Source of the DNA: Erythrophleum ivorense
Lineage: Eukaryota; Streptophyta; Magnoliopsida; Fabales; Fabaceae
Assembly: GCA_026724425.1 (NCBI GenBank)
Contig: JAIUCV010000226.1
Location: forward strand, 310,001-374,000
Reading direction: 5' to 3'
Length of the DNA stretch: 64,000 nucleotides
In this document: in pieces, positions 49,840 to 60,689 of the stretch
How the letters are laid out: each line of letters begins with the position of its first letter
How positions within the stretch are numbered: the first letter of the stretch is position 1
Translations under genes and position numbers: made by a program
The notes under the pieces: model-generated
Seen by the model: the letters and a program-made list of their open reading frames with translations, nothing else
Databases searched by the model: none
Told to the model about the DNA's origin: nothing

Positions 49840-50850
49840 GGGAATAAATATTATGTGAGTGAAAGAAAATGAAGGAGGAAAAAACTAAAAGAAGGAAAAA
49901 AATTATTATGTAACAATTATGGAAAAATGAAAAATGAATATAAGAAGAAAGAATTTAATTTAAGGAAAAAGATAGAGATTTGATAAATAATTTTTAGGAG
50001 AAAGTGAAAAAGTAATTAGGGATAAAAAATTTAGAAATATGCAAAAAAATAGAAAATAGTTGTAACAAAAAATATTTAAGAAGAAAAATGAATAGAAAAT
50101 AAAAAATAATTATTAAAAAAATGACAAAAAATTACTAGAATAGAAAGAATGAATGACATTTTATACATAATAAATCAAAGTGGAAAAAGGAAAATAAAAA
50201 AAATAAAAAAAATTAATAGCCAACAAAAATATAATGAATAAGGTATAAGAAAATTCTAGAAATAATTAATTATGTATTAAAAATGGGATAAATGAAGTAA
50301 TAATTTTGTAAATAATTAAAGAAATATCCACAAAAAAGGTTAGAAAAATGTGGATAAAATAATTATATTTAAAAAAAGATAAATGAATAAGTAATGAAAT
50401 AGGGACCAAAAAGTGAAAACATTATAGAAAAACTATAAAAAAATAGAAAAAAATTAAAGCAGAAATAATTATATTTAGGAAATTAGGATAAATAAATAAT
50501 TATTAAAATATCCAAAGAGAATAAAAAAATTGTGAGAAAGAATAAATATATTTAAAAATTTTGATAAATGAAATAATTATGTTATAAATGAGTAATGATA
50601 TATGCAAATAAAAAATAAAAAAAGATTGTAGGAAAAAGTAATTATATTAAGAAATATAGGATAAATAAAATAATTATTTTACAAACCATTAATGAAGAAT
50701 TCATAAAGAATGAGAAAAAAATGTAGAAAAAACAATGAAATTAAAAAAGGAAAAAATAAAATAATTATTTTATAAATAATTAAACAAATATCCACAAAGC
50801 AATGTAAGAAAAAAAAAACTATAGGAAAAAATAATTATAAGAAGACGATA
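49840..50850. repeat. Degenerate A-rich tandem array
   Basis: A strongly purine-biased stretch in which a unit containing 'GGATAAATAAAATAATTATT', a TAAATAATTAA-like block, AAATATCCACAAA and GTAGAAAAAA recurs about every 75-110 bp. Anchors lie near 50277, 50380, 50489, 50565, 50660 and 50753. Units are heavily diverged. It lies directly upstream of the MULE pseudogene. Confidence 0.6.
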
Positions 50851-50939
50851 TTTGATTCCTAAATAGCATGAAATTTATTTAAGGGGGATTATTAAGCAAA
50901 TCTCTGCTTGTAAGAAAGGAAATGGTTAAAAGAAATGAA

Positions 50940-52870
50940 TTTATTTGCATTTATACAAACAGAATGATTTTTTATAATGCTCAAGGTGCAACATTTCAGT
51001 GCATCATGTCAAAATATATAATAATTAGTACTGATATTATTTTAGATATTTTGAAAGACACAATTGGTTAAAAGCTACAACTTTCCCCCAATCAAGTTGT
51101 CTCTGATTTGATATATAGACTCTTAACATTACTAAATCCTACATGGTACTAATTGATTGTTCTAAAAGATAATTTTGATGTTTAGAGAATGTGGCAAACC
51201 CATTCATATTTTCCAAGGCAATTGAATGCAATTGAGTTGTATGTAAGACCTCACTAATTGACTCACAAGTGAGTTGAGAAATTTAGCCAGCATATTCACA
51301 ACAATATCACACTATACTGATGGAGACTATTTCGCAACCAAGTTCCTCGCCCTAACACTTTGTTTTACTAAGCCTCATTCTTTGAACGGCTCCAAAGATA
51401 ATGTGTTAGAGGATTTTGAAAATGAAGATAAATACAATGTTGAACTCAACCCCAACTATAAAGATATTAAGGATGATGATGACGACGACAATGACAATGA
51501 CAATGATGATGATGAATTTGAAAATGATATGTGTGGAGAGGATCCAATGTCTCAATATGTAGATCCTGCTACTACTTTCTTCTTCTAGTTAATATGGCAT
51601 TAACTAGTGGGGATAGATTTGAGGAGGTTAGAGATAGCATGAATTTGAGCATACAAGACTTGTATATTGGATTGCAATATCCGAGCTAGAATGCATTGCA
51701 CTGTGCTATTAAACTATACTGTGTAAAAGTACATCACACTTTCAGGAAATATTTAACATCTGAAAAGTATGAAGAATTTCAGCGTGTTCATTATGAGAAT
51801 AGTTATAGATGACGAGTAAGGCATGCAAAAAAGGTAAGGGTAAGGGATTATATTGGCAAATAATAAAATATGACAATTTTCATACATATTTATTTGCAAC
51901 TTTATTACAAGATTATCCAAAATTGGATTCTAATATTATATCTTCTTGTATTGTGGCTATGGTGACTGAAACACCTAATGTTTTAGTTAGACAAATCATT
52001 GAGCGAATGAAGAACTTATTTGGTTTTATAATGTCATACAAGAAAGTATAGAAAGCAAAACATAAAATCGCTGCAATTGTCTTTGGTAACTGGGAAAGCT
52101 CGTATGTTATATTACCCAGGTGGATAGCCACGATTTAACATTTCATACCTAGATCGTATGTTGAATTTGTAACTAAACAATGTCAAACAAGCAGTTCCAC
52201 TAGTGAGCCAATTGTTATATTCAAGTGTGTTTTTTGGACATTCAAACCATGTATAAATGCATTTGATCACTTGAAACCGATGATCCAGATTAATGAGACA
52301 TTTCTGTATAACAAATACAAAGGAACTCTATTAATGACAATGATACAAGATGATGATCAGCAGATTGTGTCCATTGCATTTGCAATAGTTAAAAGAAAGA
52401 CATAAGCAGCATGGACATGGTTTCTTTTCAACTTACGTAAGCGAGTGGTACTAGGGAGACATGGATTTTGTTTGATCTTTAACAGGCATCCATTAATTTT
52501 AACTGCTGTTGCTAATCTCGAAATTGGTTAGCAACCACTATATAGTTATCATGTGTTCTATCTCTAACATGTAGCTAACAACTTACACACTCACTTTAAG
52601 TTATCAAATTTAAAGCATGAGCATCCCGTTATGAAAATGAAATGGACAAGAATATTGGCCATCAAAGGACAAGAATATTAGCCAAATCTAAGCGGACCAA
52701 AGTTGGTCCCTAATCTATCAATGCTTCATGAGAGAGATCGATCACGAGCATCCCACTATCACATTGAAATGGACTTTAGGGCCTCGAGACAACTTATTAG
52801 ATGTGGGTTATGCCGACAACAAGAATATAATTGAGTGACTTATCCACATTGTCAATGTGATAATTAGGGG
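50940..52870 (+). pseudogene. MULE (MuDR-type) transposase pseudogene
   Basis: A decayed relative of the open transposase frame at 62275. Blocks in order: the N-terminal MuDR-like part ('NQVVSDLIYRL', near 51100), an acidic linker of Asp repeats (51470-51520), the DNA-binding region (HHTFRKYLTSEKYEEFQ, then LDSNIISSCIVAMVTETPN), FGNWESSYVI, FWTFKPCINAFDHLKPM, INETFLYNKYKGTLLMTMIQ and SIAFAIVKR. Near the 3' end a CCHC-type knuckle (RCGLCRQQ, then PHCQCD) remains near 52800. There are many in-frame stops and frameshifts, and the first catalytic Asp of the 'VDGTF' box is Asn (INETF). Most of the sequence between the transposase core and the zinc knuckle is deleted. Confidence 0.88.
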
Positions 52871-53079
52871 AAAAACAAGTTGTAATAAATGTTTATAAAT
52901 CAATTTGTATTAATATGAATATGCGTCAACATATACTAAATGTTTATGAATAATTTTGTATATGTTTATAAATTAATTTGTACTAAATATTTATTAATTA
53001 GTTCGTTATATATTGTGTTGCATTTTTTAATTCTGTTAAACTTTTATATGTGTATTATTCCATAAATTATATTCCATAC

Positions 53080-55510
53080 ACTCTAGATATGTGCATTAAC
53101 ATAATGGTTACTTCATAACATGTTGTGCATTTGGGGCCTGAGGATCATTCACTATTATACTTACAGAGACTGCATATATTCAAGGCTATTTGGAATAGCT
53201 AGGTGGGATAATTTACTTACCCTTGCTAATTGCATCAACATGTACACTAATGATTATAGGTAACTAATAGATAATTTTTAATTTGTGTATATTTATAGGA
53301 TGATCAAATTTTCTGCCCACGACGTGTTCAGCACAAGAATCGTTTGGGCAATCCACCTCCGGCTATAGTAGATTATCTAAAGTGGGCTGAATTTTATGCT
53401 GTAGCTCGATTTGGCCATTTTGAATATGATCCATAACTAGTCAATGCGCTTGTGGAATGATGGCACATAGAGACACACACATTTCACACCACTCGTGATG
53501 AGTGCACTATTACCCTTAAGGATGTAACTATGCAGTTAGGCTTACCATGTAATGGAAACCCTATTTCTAGAGGGATAAATTGATTGTGGGTTACATGTGA
53601 GTGGTTTCTTAGTATTCGACTATTAACTGAGAAGATTGATGGCCAGTGACTCACTATTGCATGGTTAGTCGAGAACTTTGCTCACTTGTCAGATAATGCT
53701 ATTGAGGAGGTTATACGTTAATTTGCACAAGTCTATATACTTAGGTTGATTGAAACTTTTTACTATTAGATAGATCTAATCATAAATTATATTTGATGTA
53801 TCTTCCACTATTCGAGAACTTTGAACAAGATGGCATTTTTAGTTGGGGTTCAGCAGCTCTGGCTTACTTATATCGAGATTTGTGTAATGCAACAAATAGG
53901 GATGAGAAGGGAATAGGTAGTTGCTTGACACTATTACACTTATAGATATGGGATCGATTACCAATGCTTGCACTAGAGAAATCGTTGACTATTGATCCTC
54001 GTATAAAGGAATATCCTATACTTTTCCCTCTTTGCTTCAAGTATAAATTGCATTTTATTCTATATATTTATGCTTATTTTCCTAATGTCATTGAAAATCT
54101 TGATAAATAGAAGAATGTTAGACAACCTTTTCGCCTAGGTATGTGAGCTCTTAGTCAATACCGAATTTTATTAGATGCTATTGGGGACAACGAGGTTAGT
54201 TGTTATATTTTTTTTCCTTCCTCTATGTGTACATTATAACTTTAACATTTCATGATATCATATTATTTTATCTTTGTTACCTATAGATTATTTGGCGCAT
54301 ATACCAGTCCCAAGATGTTTATGACTTGATTCTAAAGTATTGCTTAATTTCTTCAGATATTTGAATAGCTTCAATGCCCCTGATATGCTTTTACATCATA
54401 GAGTAGCACCATCCAAATTGTGTCCTTCGCCAATTTGGTTGACGCCAACCAATTCCTCAAGCACCAGTTAGATTGGATGCTCTTCTTGTTCTGTAACTCT
54501 GAGGAAGAACCCAAACCAATTGGTCAATAGAACATAGTACTTTCATCCAACAATGATATAACAAGCAATAATGCTATAATGCAATTTCCAATTATTGACG
54601 AGCCATCTGATCACATCTCTATGTACATGCGATACTACTAGTGATGTACTCGAAGATGGATCTACACCCTTAGTGTTGCAACTAGTTATGCAATAAATTT
54701 TTAAATAGTTGTCATTGTTCTCTTCCTTATTTTGGTATATATATAAATTTACTTAATTGTTATAATGACATTCAAATGCTCATTTCTTTTTATTTAAGTT
54801 GATATAGCAAAAGGATTTTATCTGATACATTTACAAGACCTTTTACCTTTGAATTTTTCTAAGATTGTAGGCCAAAACACCAAAAATATATTATTAGCTC
54901 TTGATGAACAACGATTTTCACTATTTTTCCAGCCCACTGAACCAGTGCCCGATTTACCTATATCTCAAATTCTAATGAGTTGACCGGGTAAGTGACATCA
55001 GAGCTACTTGTCATCTTAGCAGCCCACCATTACAAAACAAAGGCAGCAAAATGAAGAGCTAGTACAACAAGACTTTAGCAGTAGCATAACCGATCCATCT
55101 TCATATATTTTAACCCTAATGCCTTAAGATATTAGTATAGCCAGACCATCTTCTTTTGTTCCAGCCAGTCAATTTTATGACTTTATAGAATATGATCCTT
55201 CATATTATATGCCATCGTCACTTTTGTCTCATTTTGGAACACCAAAGTAGTAACTTGGAAGATCATTTGTTAACCTTTTGTTTGATATCTCTATATTTAG
55301 TGCTACATACACCGATAACTCTTTTAGTATTAGAGGATCATCAAAACATGGATTTGTGACACCACATGAGTTGATTCCTCCAGCTGATTTCCCATCCTCC
55401 TCACCTACAGAAAAGGAGCAACAGCAATTAGAACAACAGAGACAATAACAACTACAACATAAACGAAGAAAGCCTCGTTACGGCACCAGAAACCATTTAT
55501 TATAGTATAT
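53080..55510 (+). pseudogene. Plant mobile domain (PMD, MAIN/MAIL1-like) pseudogene
   Basis: The plus strand reads as a broken PMD protein with intron-like gaps. GPEDHSLLYLQRLHIFKAIW is near 53140. The exon after an AG near 53295 gives KWAEFYAVARFGHFEYDP, WHIETHTFHTTRDECTITLK and DVTMQLGLPCNGNPISRG. Next come LVENFAHLSDNAIEEV and a frame-shifted SWGSAALAYLYRDLCNATNR. A later exon reads IIWRIYQSQDVYDL, then RQFG-stop-RQPIPQAP, and the tail is basic and Gln-rich (about 55420-55500). These are the standard PMD landmarks; such proteins are often annotated 'serine/threonine-protein phosphatase 7 long form homolog'. Stops and frameshifts are numerous. PMD genes are known both as cellular genes and inside plant transposons, and its place right behind a MULE transposase supports the latter. 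Confidence 0.85.
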
Positions 55511-55783
55511 ATTCTTTTCAATATTTATATAATTTATTGATACATCTTTTATTATTTTCTTCCCATCATTATATATTACTTTATTTATTTTTGTTGTCTT
55601 TATAATACATTAATTTTACATTAATGAACTTTTTAAAAAATATTTATGAAAGACATAATTATTTAATTTTTATTTCTTTAATTATCAAAGAAAATAAAAA
55701 GCAACATATTCCATTTAAATTTTATGTTTTAATTATACTTATTTAATTATATTAAAATTTATAAATTTATTTAAAAAAAAAAT

Positions 55784-55830
55784 ATCTTGAACTCGGATTG
55801 ACTTGGATTGTCTCAATCCGAGTTCAAGAT
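55784..55830. repeat. Perfect 18-bp-stem hairpin
   Basis: ATCTTGAACTCGGATTGA (55784-55801) and its exact reverse complement (55813-55830) are separated by 11 nt. It stands about 0.3 kb past the PMD pseudogene and may mark that element's edge. Confidence 0.93.
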
Positions 55831-57566
55831 TACCAAAAAAAAAATTGGCATGATTAGATCTAAATTCATTTGAATTAGGCTACACCCCTTTCAAATTCTA
55901 CATTTTATTGCATTTCGAGCAAATACTTTTTATGTCATTGCCTTTCCGTTGCAACTTTCCATCAATATTGTGTTTAAATCAACTTTCCTAACAAATCATC
56001 ATCGTTGGGAGTCACAGGGTACAAGAATGATGTTGAAGTAAACAAGCCGCTTGTTCCCTTCTAACGAAGGCAAATTAATAAATTCAATATCGGCAATTAA
56101 TGTTCTCCCTAATTCATGTTGATTTTTTGGTCGTGGATATATACTTTAAAATCTTTGTTAAGAAGTATAAATTATTCTTGTTAATGTTTAAATTACATAT
56201 TTTTCTATTTTAGAAACTTATATTTTCTTAAAATAGAAAAATGGGATATACTAAAGTTAAAGATAAATTATAATTATATTTATTTTAATAAAAAAATCTT
56301 TGTATTTATTATTTATATATTGTACTAAGTATTAAATATGTATTTGGCTAATATAAAAAATGATTTATTTTTTAAATTAAATTTAAAATATTTAAGAAAA
56401 AATAAATAATATTGCAATAAAATTTTTTAATAAATAATATTTTTAATAATAAAAATTAATATTATTCTTGAAATTATTAAATTATGTTTAATTTTAAAAC
56501 ATATTTTAATAAAAAATTTATATAATTTAAGCATCTGTTACAAATAAAAAATAATTTATACTTTTAGTAATTTTGCAAAAATAAAAATTGTGAAGACTGG
56601 TCTATTAGTTTTGGATTTGGGTATTATCAATTTTTCTAAAATAAATTATATGCCTCAGAGAATATGTATATATATATATATATATATGTAAGACCTATAC
56701 ATTGTGAGATTTATCATGCACATCATGTGCGTTGTATCTTCCTTTTTCAAAAACTGATAATACGGTTATTCATATACAATGTGATTCCATAATGCACTAG
56801 TCTCACAGTAGTTGCATTTCTATGATCCCTTCTAATGTCATCTCCTTTTTTTTTTTTTTCAATTCCCTTTTATTGTAAGCTGAATTTTTTCAAGCTTTCA
56901 TATAAAAGAGAAAGTAACACAATATGAAAATCTAATGAAGCTCACTTATGTGAATGTGTCACTTTCTCTTTCATATGAAAAAGGTATAAAAAATTCTTCT
57001 AACATTAGAGAATTTAGACTCTAATTGTTGCCTTCTAAATATGAAGAATTTTGTTTTTGGACAAATTCATATCAAGAATTGATACACACAATATAGACTT
57101 GATTATATGTCGGGCTTGTTTATATTTGTGCTTGTTTATATTTGGGCTGAACTTCAAAACCAAAATGGGTCTCGGCCTTGCCAAATTTGAATTTGCTTTT
57201 TCTTTTGTTCTGCTTTATTTTGCTTTGTTTTGTTTTTTCTTTTGGAATTCAACTCTAACCAAAATAAAATGCTTTAAGTTTCAAGTCCAACTTAAAGTTT
57301 GGTAAAATATTCAATTTTAGTTATTTAGTCTGTTTGTTATTTTTAAATTTTTTAAATAAGAAAAACAAAATATACTGTCCATAATGAAACTATTATCCTT
57401 TATGTGATTTTTTTATGTTAAAAGTATAATTGAAAATATCTAAATAGACTTGATTATTTCCTCTGCCTACCTCAAATAATTGAAAGAAATATTTCAAATC
57501 ACGTGCAGGAAAATTGAATTCACACTAAATAATGAGATAAACTAATTCATATAGCTTTTTATGTTT

Positions 57567-57830
57567 GAAAAATTATACTTTAAGATTTTAAGTTAGACAT
57601 ATTTATCCTGAGGGATATTAAATTTTAAAAGTATTTTAAAAAATTCTAAGATAAAAAGTTTTAATTATGAAATTTTATTTCTTAAATAGTAGTAAAGAGG
57701 AATGAGAGGAAAAACTCAGCAAACAATTAAAAAAAAGATTTATGGGTTAAGATGTTTTAGAATAATTTTAAAATTTGAAATCATTAAAATAAATATTTTC
57801 AACTTAAAATATAAAGCATAATTTTTCTTT
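57567..57830. mobile_element. Probable Mutator-like MITE
   Basis: The ends GAAAAATTATACTTTAAGAT and GAAAAATTATGCTTTATATT are inverted copies, continued inward by TTTTAAGTT. The element is about 0.26 kb and AT-rich, with no protein. It is related in its ends to the element at 58196. Confidence 0.5.
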
Positions 57831-57950
57831 TATTTTATGAGTTTGATTATTTCATTGTAATTGTATATAGCATTTATCAACAAAAAGCATCACAATTTGT
57901 CAAAAAGAAATTATGGATGACTGTGCAGGGACCAAATAAAATAACTACCC

Positions 57951-57951
<1 letters not shown>

Positions 57952-57994
<43 letters not shown>
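57952..57994. repeat. (AAT)n microsatellite
   Basis: About 14 uninterrupted ATA trinucleotide units. Confidence 0.96.
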
Positions 57995-57996
<2 letters not shown>

Positions 57997-58195
57997 CTAT
58001 AGCTAATATAGGTCATTTCCATTTTATCAATAAAAGAATGTTTAAAAATATTTAATCAATTATGAATTGGTTCATTTTGTAGGTCAAATCTACCTTGTAG
58101 ATGCTCTATATAGCTACATTTGTATAAGGAAAAAAATATGTTTCTTCTTATGTCTATATATTGTTACATTTGTAAAGCTGAGACTTTATTTTATG

Positions 58196-58411
58196 AGAAA
58201 ATTATAATTAAATACTTTAACTTAAAAATATTTATATTGAAATATTTTAAATTTTAAAATTATTTTAAATATTTTTAAGATAAAAAATTTAACTTAGGTT
58301 TTGAATTATAACTTTTTCACATAATTTTAATTTTTGGTCTTAAAATTTTTTGAAATAATTTTAAATTTTAAATTATTTTAAATTTAAGATATTCAATTAT
58401 AATTTTTTTCA
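58196..58411. mobile_element. Mutator-like MITE
   Basis: An element of about 216 bp whose left end (AGAAAATTATAATTAAATAC) mirrors its right end (AAAAAAATTATAATTGAATA). It is flanked by TATTTTATG / TATTCTATG, matching at 8 of 9, in keeping with a 9-bp duplication. Confidence 0.58.
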
Positions 58412-59669
58412 TATTCTATGCCCGTATGCATCAAATTATAAACATTATTACATTGTACAAGGAAAGAGGCAAAATATTTATTTAGTAAATAAATGGGGGG
58501 ATAAAGGATCAAGGTATTTTGGAATTCCCACAACCCTAGGAGAAAGGTATTGGAATTGATAAATACTGCAGCACTAATCATTTTAGAATAATTATTCCCA
58601 TCATCATTCATCAGACTCCTCATGGTTGGTTGATTTTACAAACCAGCATTTTGGTATATATTGGTTGATTTTATTTTGCTGAACCAATAATTTGGTCAAT
58701 AGATTATTAGAGTTGTTTAATTTTATTTTTTGAAAATTAAGAAATACATGAGTTAATTTGTAAAAATAATGAACTTGTTTTTTGTTAATTTTTAAGTAAA
58801 TATACAATTTAGTTTTTTTAAAATATCTTCTAACGTCATAATTCTTGAATTTATTTTTTTATATGAATTAGTCTATCAAAAATTTATTACTTGCTATATG
58901 TCAGTTTTTTCATTAGACCAAATTATATATTAACTATATTTTGAAGGTCCAACTTAATATATACATATAACAAATTACAAACTTTAAAGAACTTATCTGT
59001 CTAAAGGAATAACTTCAATGATAAAAACATAATTGGCATAACTATATATTTGCTCTTAATTCTTTTGTTAGATAGCTCATAGATGTTAGAGGAATTAATG
59101 CATAGTAAGATTATTATTTTTATTAAAAAATTCGGATATTTATAAATTTTTGAACTAAAATTAAATAAATCCAATAGTCAATATGACTTTGTTGGCATAT
59201 TCATTTTTTTAACATTTTAATTATCAAAATTATATTTTATATAAGACAAAAAATTAAAAAAAATCTTGTAACATAAGTTTTTTAAAAAAAGTTTTACACA
59301 ATCCTATATTTTTTAATTATCATAATAATATAAAAAAAATTAAATACTGATACTTTATTTTGTTATATAATATTTAAAATATTAAAAATTGTGATGTGAC
59401 AATACTTGGAAAAGGCTTCAACCTCCTCAAAAGAATATTTTTTTTCTTTAACTCAAAACAAAATCATATCTAACTTTGAAATTTTTTTAGGTGCACCTGG
59501 AATATAGTGCACTTAAAAAAATCAAGGGTTAAAATTAAATTTGTATAAATGGGATCCATATATAGGGCTTTTTGACAGTAATATATAAAATAAAAAAACT
59601 TAAAACTAAAATGCTGCGCCGCAAAATCTTATTCCGTCGATACTTATTTTTATTTTTTTTTTTTTAAAT

Positions 59670-59870
59670 GGGTCGCGGCATCGCTGATGCCGCGACCCAA
59701 TTTTTTTTTAAAAAATTAATAAGGGGTCGCGGCATCGCTGATGCCGCGACCCCTATGCCACCTGGCCACGGGTCAGCGACCCGTGACCAGGAAAGCTGCA
59801 CGCTGCAGCTGCAGCGTGCAGCTACAACTGCAGCGTGCAGCTATGCTACAGCAGCATAGCTGCTGTAGCA
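59670..59870. repeat. Cluster of five back-to-back GC-rich hairpins
   Basis: Five inverted repeats follow one another: 59670-59698 (13-nt arms GGGTCGCGGCATC, loop GCT), 59723-59753 (14-nt arms, same core with one more G, loop GCT), 59761-59791 (14-nt arms CCTGGCCACGGGTC, loop AGC, one C/A mismatch), 59794-59823 (perfect palindrome, arms AGCTGCACGCTGCAG, no loop) and 59844-59870 (12-nt arms TGCTACAGCAGC, loop ATA). The 15-mer CTGCAGCGTGCAGCT is repeated at 59809 and 59828. The array is GC- and CpG-rich in very AT-rich DNA and ends at a C-run (59875-59890). Confidence 0.97.
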
Positions 59871-59879
59871 ACCTCCCCC

Positions 59880-60050
59880 CCCCCCCCCCCAAAAGGCAGC
59901 GTCCCTCCCCCCCTCCTCCATTTTCATCCTTCCTCCATTTTCATCCTGCCTCTTCCTTCTTCTTCTCCGTTGCCTCTTCCTTCTTCTCTGAAAAATAACT
60001 TCTTCCATCCCCTACTTCCTCTCTTCTCCGCGATTCTCCTCTTTTACATA
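59880..60050 (+). other. Putative non-coding exon 1 of the MULE gene
   Basis: A pyrimidine-rich stretch (TCC/TTC repeats) resembling a plant 5' leader, ending at a consensus splice donor (ACATA then GTAAGT at 60051). It lies directly after the hairpin cluster and C-run. Inferred from composition and splice signal only; the 5' end is unknown. Confidence 0.35.
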
Positions 60051-60217
60051 GTAAGTATTTTTTTTTCTTTCATTCTCCCTATTCGTGGAACGCTTATTTC
60101 ATTTTTATTATACATTGTAAGGTTTTTTTTTTTTACTTATGTATTACTACTCTCCTTCCTATATTTGATATTCTGTACATTTGTATTATTGATTATTATT
60201 TATTGTGTTTATTGTAG

Positions 60218-60301
60218 AAAAAATCAAACAAAAAAGAAAACATAGATAAAACAAGTGAAGTTTCAGATAATCATTTAAGAAGAAATCTTCAATCTCTTCA
60301 G
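60218..60301 (+). other. Putative non-coding exon 2 of the MULE gene
   Basis: Bounded by an acceptor (ATTGTAG, ending 60217) and a strong donor (CTTCAG then GTATGA at 60302). The interior is purine-rich, unlike the flanking T-rich DNA. Inferred exon only. Confidence 0.35.
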
Positions 60302-60604
60302 GTATGAATATTAAGTTTAAATATTTTATGTTTGTTTGTTTAATATTTTATTTATTTAATATATTATTACTGAATATTTTGTTTGTTTAATATGTTTTTT
60401 AAATTAATTGTATTTAACTTGTTGCATACTTTGCATGGAATATGTGACTTTTTGAATAGAAATTCTAAAAAAAATTTAAGGTTTAAGACAGCTATATTTG
60501 ACTTTTTGACTCTTGTGCTTAAAAAAAGAAAACAAATAACTGTAATGCTCTGCTGCAAAAATCATTTCTTTGTATGCTTAAAATATTTTTTTTTTAATAT
60601 TTGC

Positions 60605-60633
60605 GAGTCGCGGCATCTATAATGCCGCGACTC
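60605..60633. repeat. Hairpin with the shared GTCGCGGCAT stem
   Basis: Perfect 12-nt arms GAGTCGCGGCAT / ATGCCGCGACTC with loop CTATA. The stem core is the same as in the two hairpins at 59670 and 59723, about 0.9 kb away. Confidence 0.95.
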
Positions 60634-60656
60634 ATATTTTATTTGAAAAATATATG

Positions 60657-60689
60657 GAGGGTCGCGGCATCAAAGACGCCGTGACCCTC
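60657..60689. repeat. Longer hairpin with the shared stem
   Basis: Arms of 15 nt, GAGGGTCGCGGCATC and GACGCCGTGACCCTC, with loop AAA. Thirteen pairs are perfect, one is G/T and one A/C. It is the fourth copy of the GTCGCGGCAT core. Confidence 0.92.

Larger units (their letters stand above)
55831..59669. other. No gene seen; AT-rich DNA with MITEs
   Basis: No supported coding region. A TA tract lies at about 56668-56688 and a T-run at about 56848-56860. Two inverted-repeat elements (57567-57830 and 58196-58411) are listed separately. Short open frames near 57051 and 58393-58807 have no recognisable motif. Confidence 0.45.

Noticed and set aside
59668..59859. Open frame reading through the GC-rich hairpins (GRGIADAAT repeated)
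   Set aside because: Palindromes of this kind lack stops by chance and give matching peptides in several frames; there is no codon or domain evidence.
59670..60689. CRISPR-like array
   Set aside because: Repeats are self-complementary, differ from one another and have no regular spacers; the DNA is plant nuclear.
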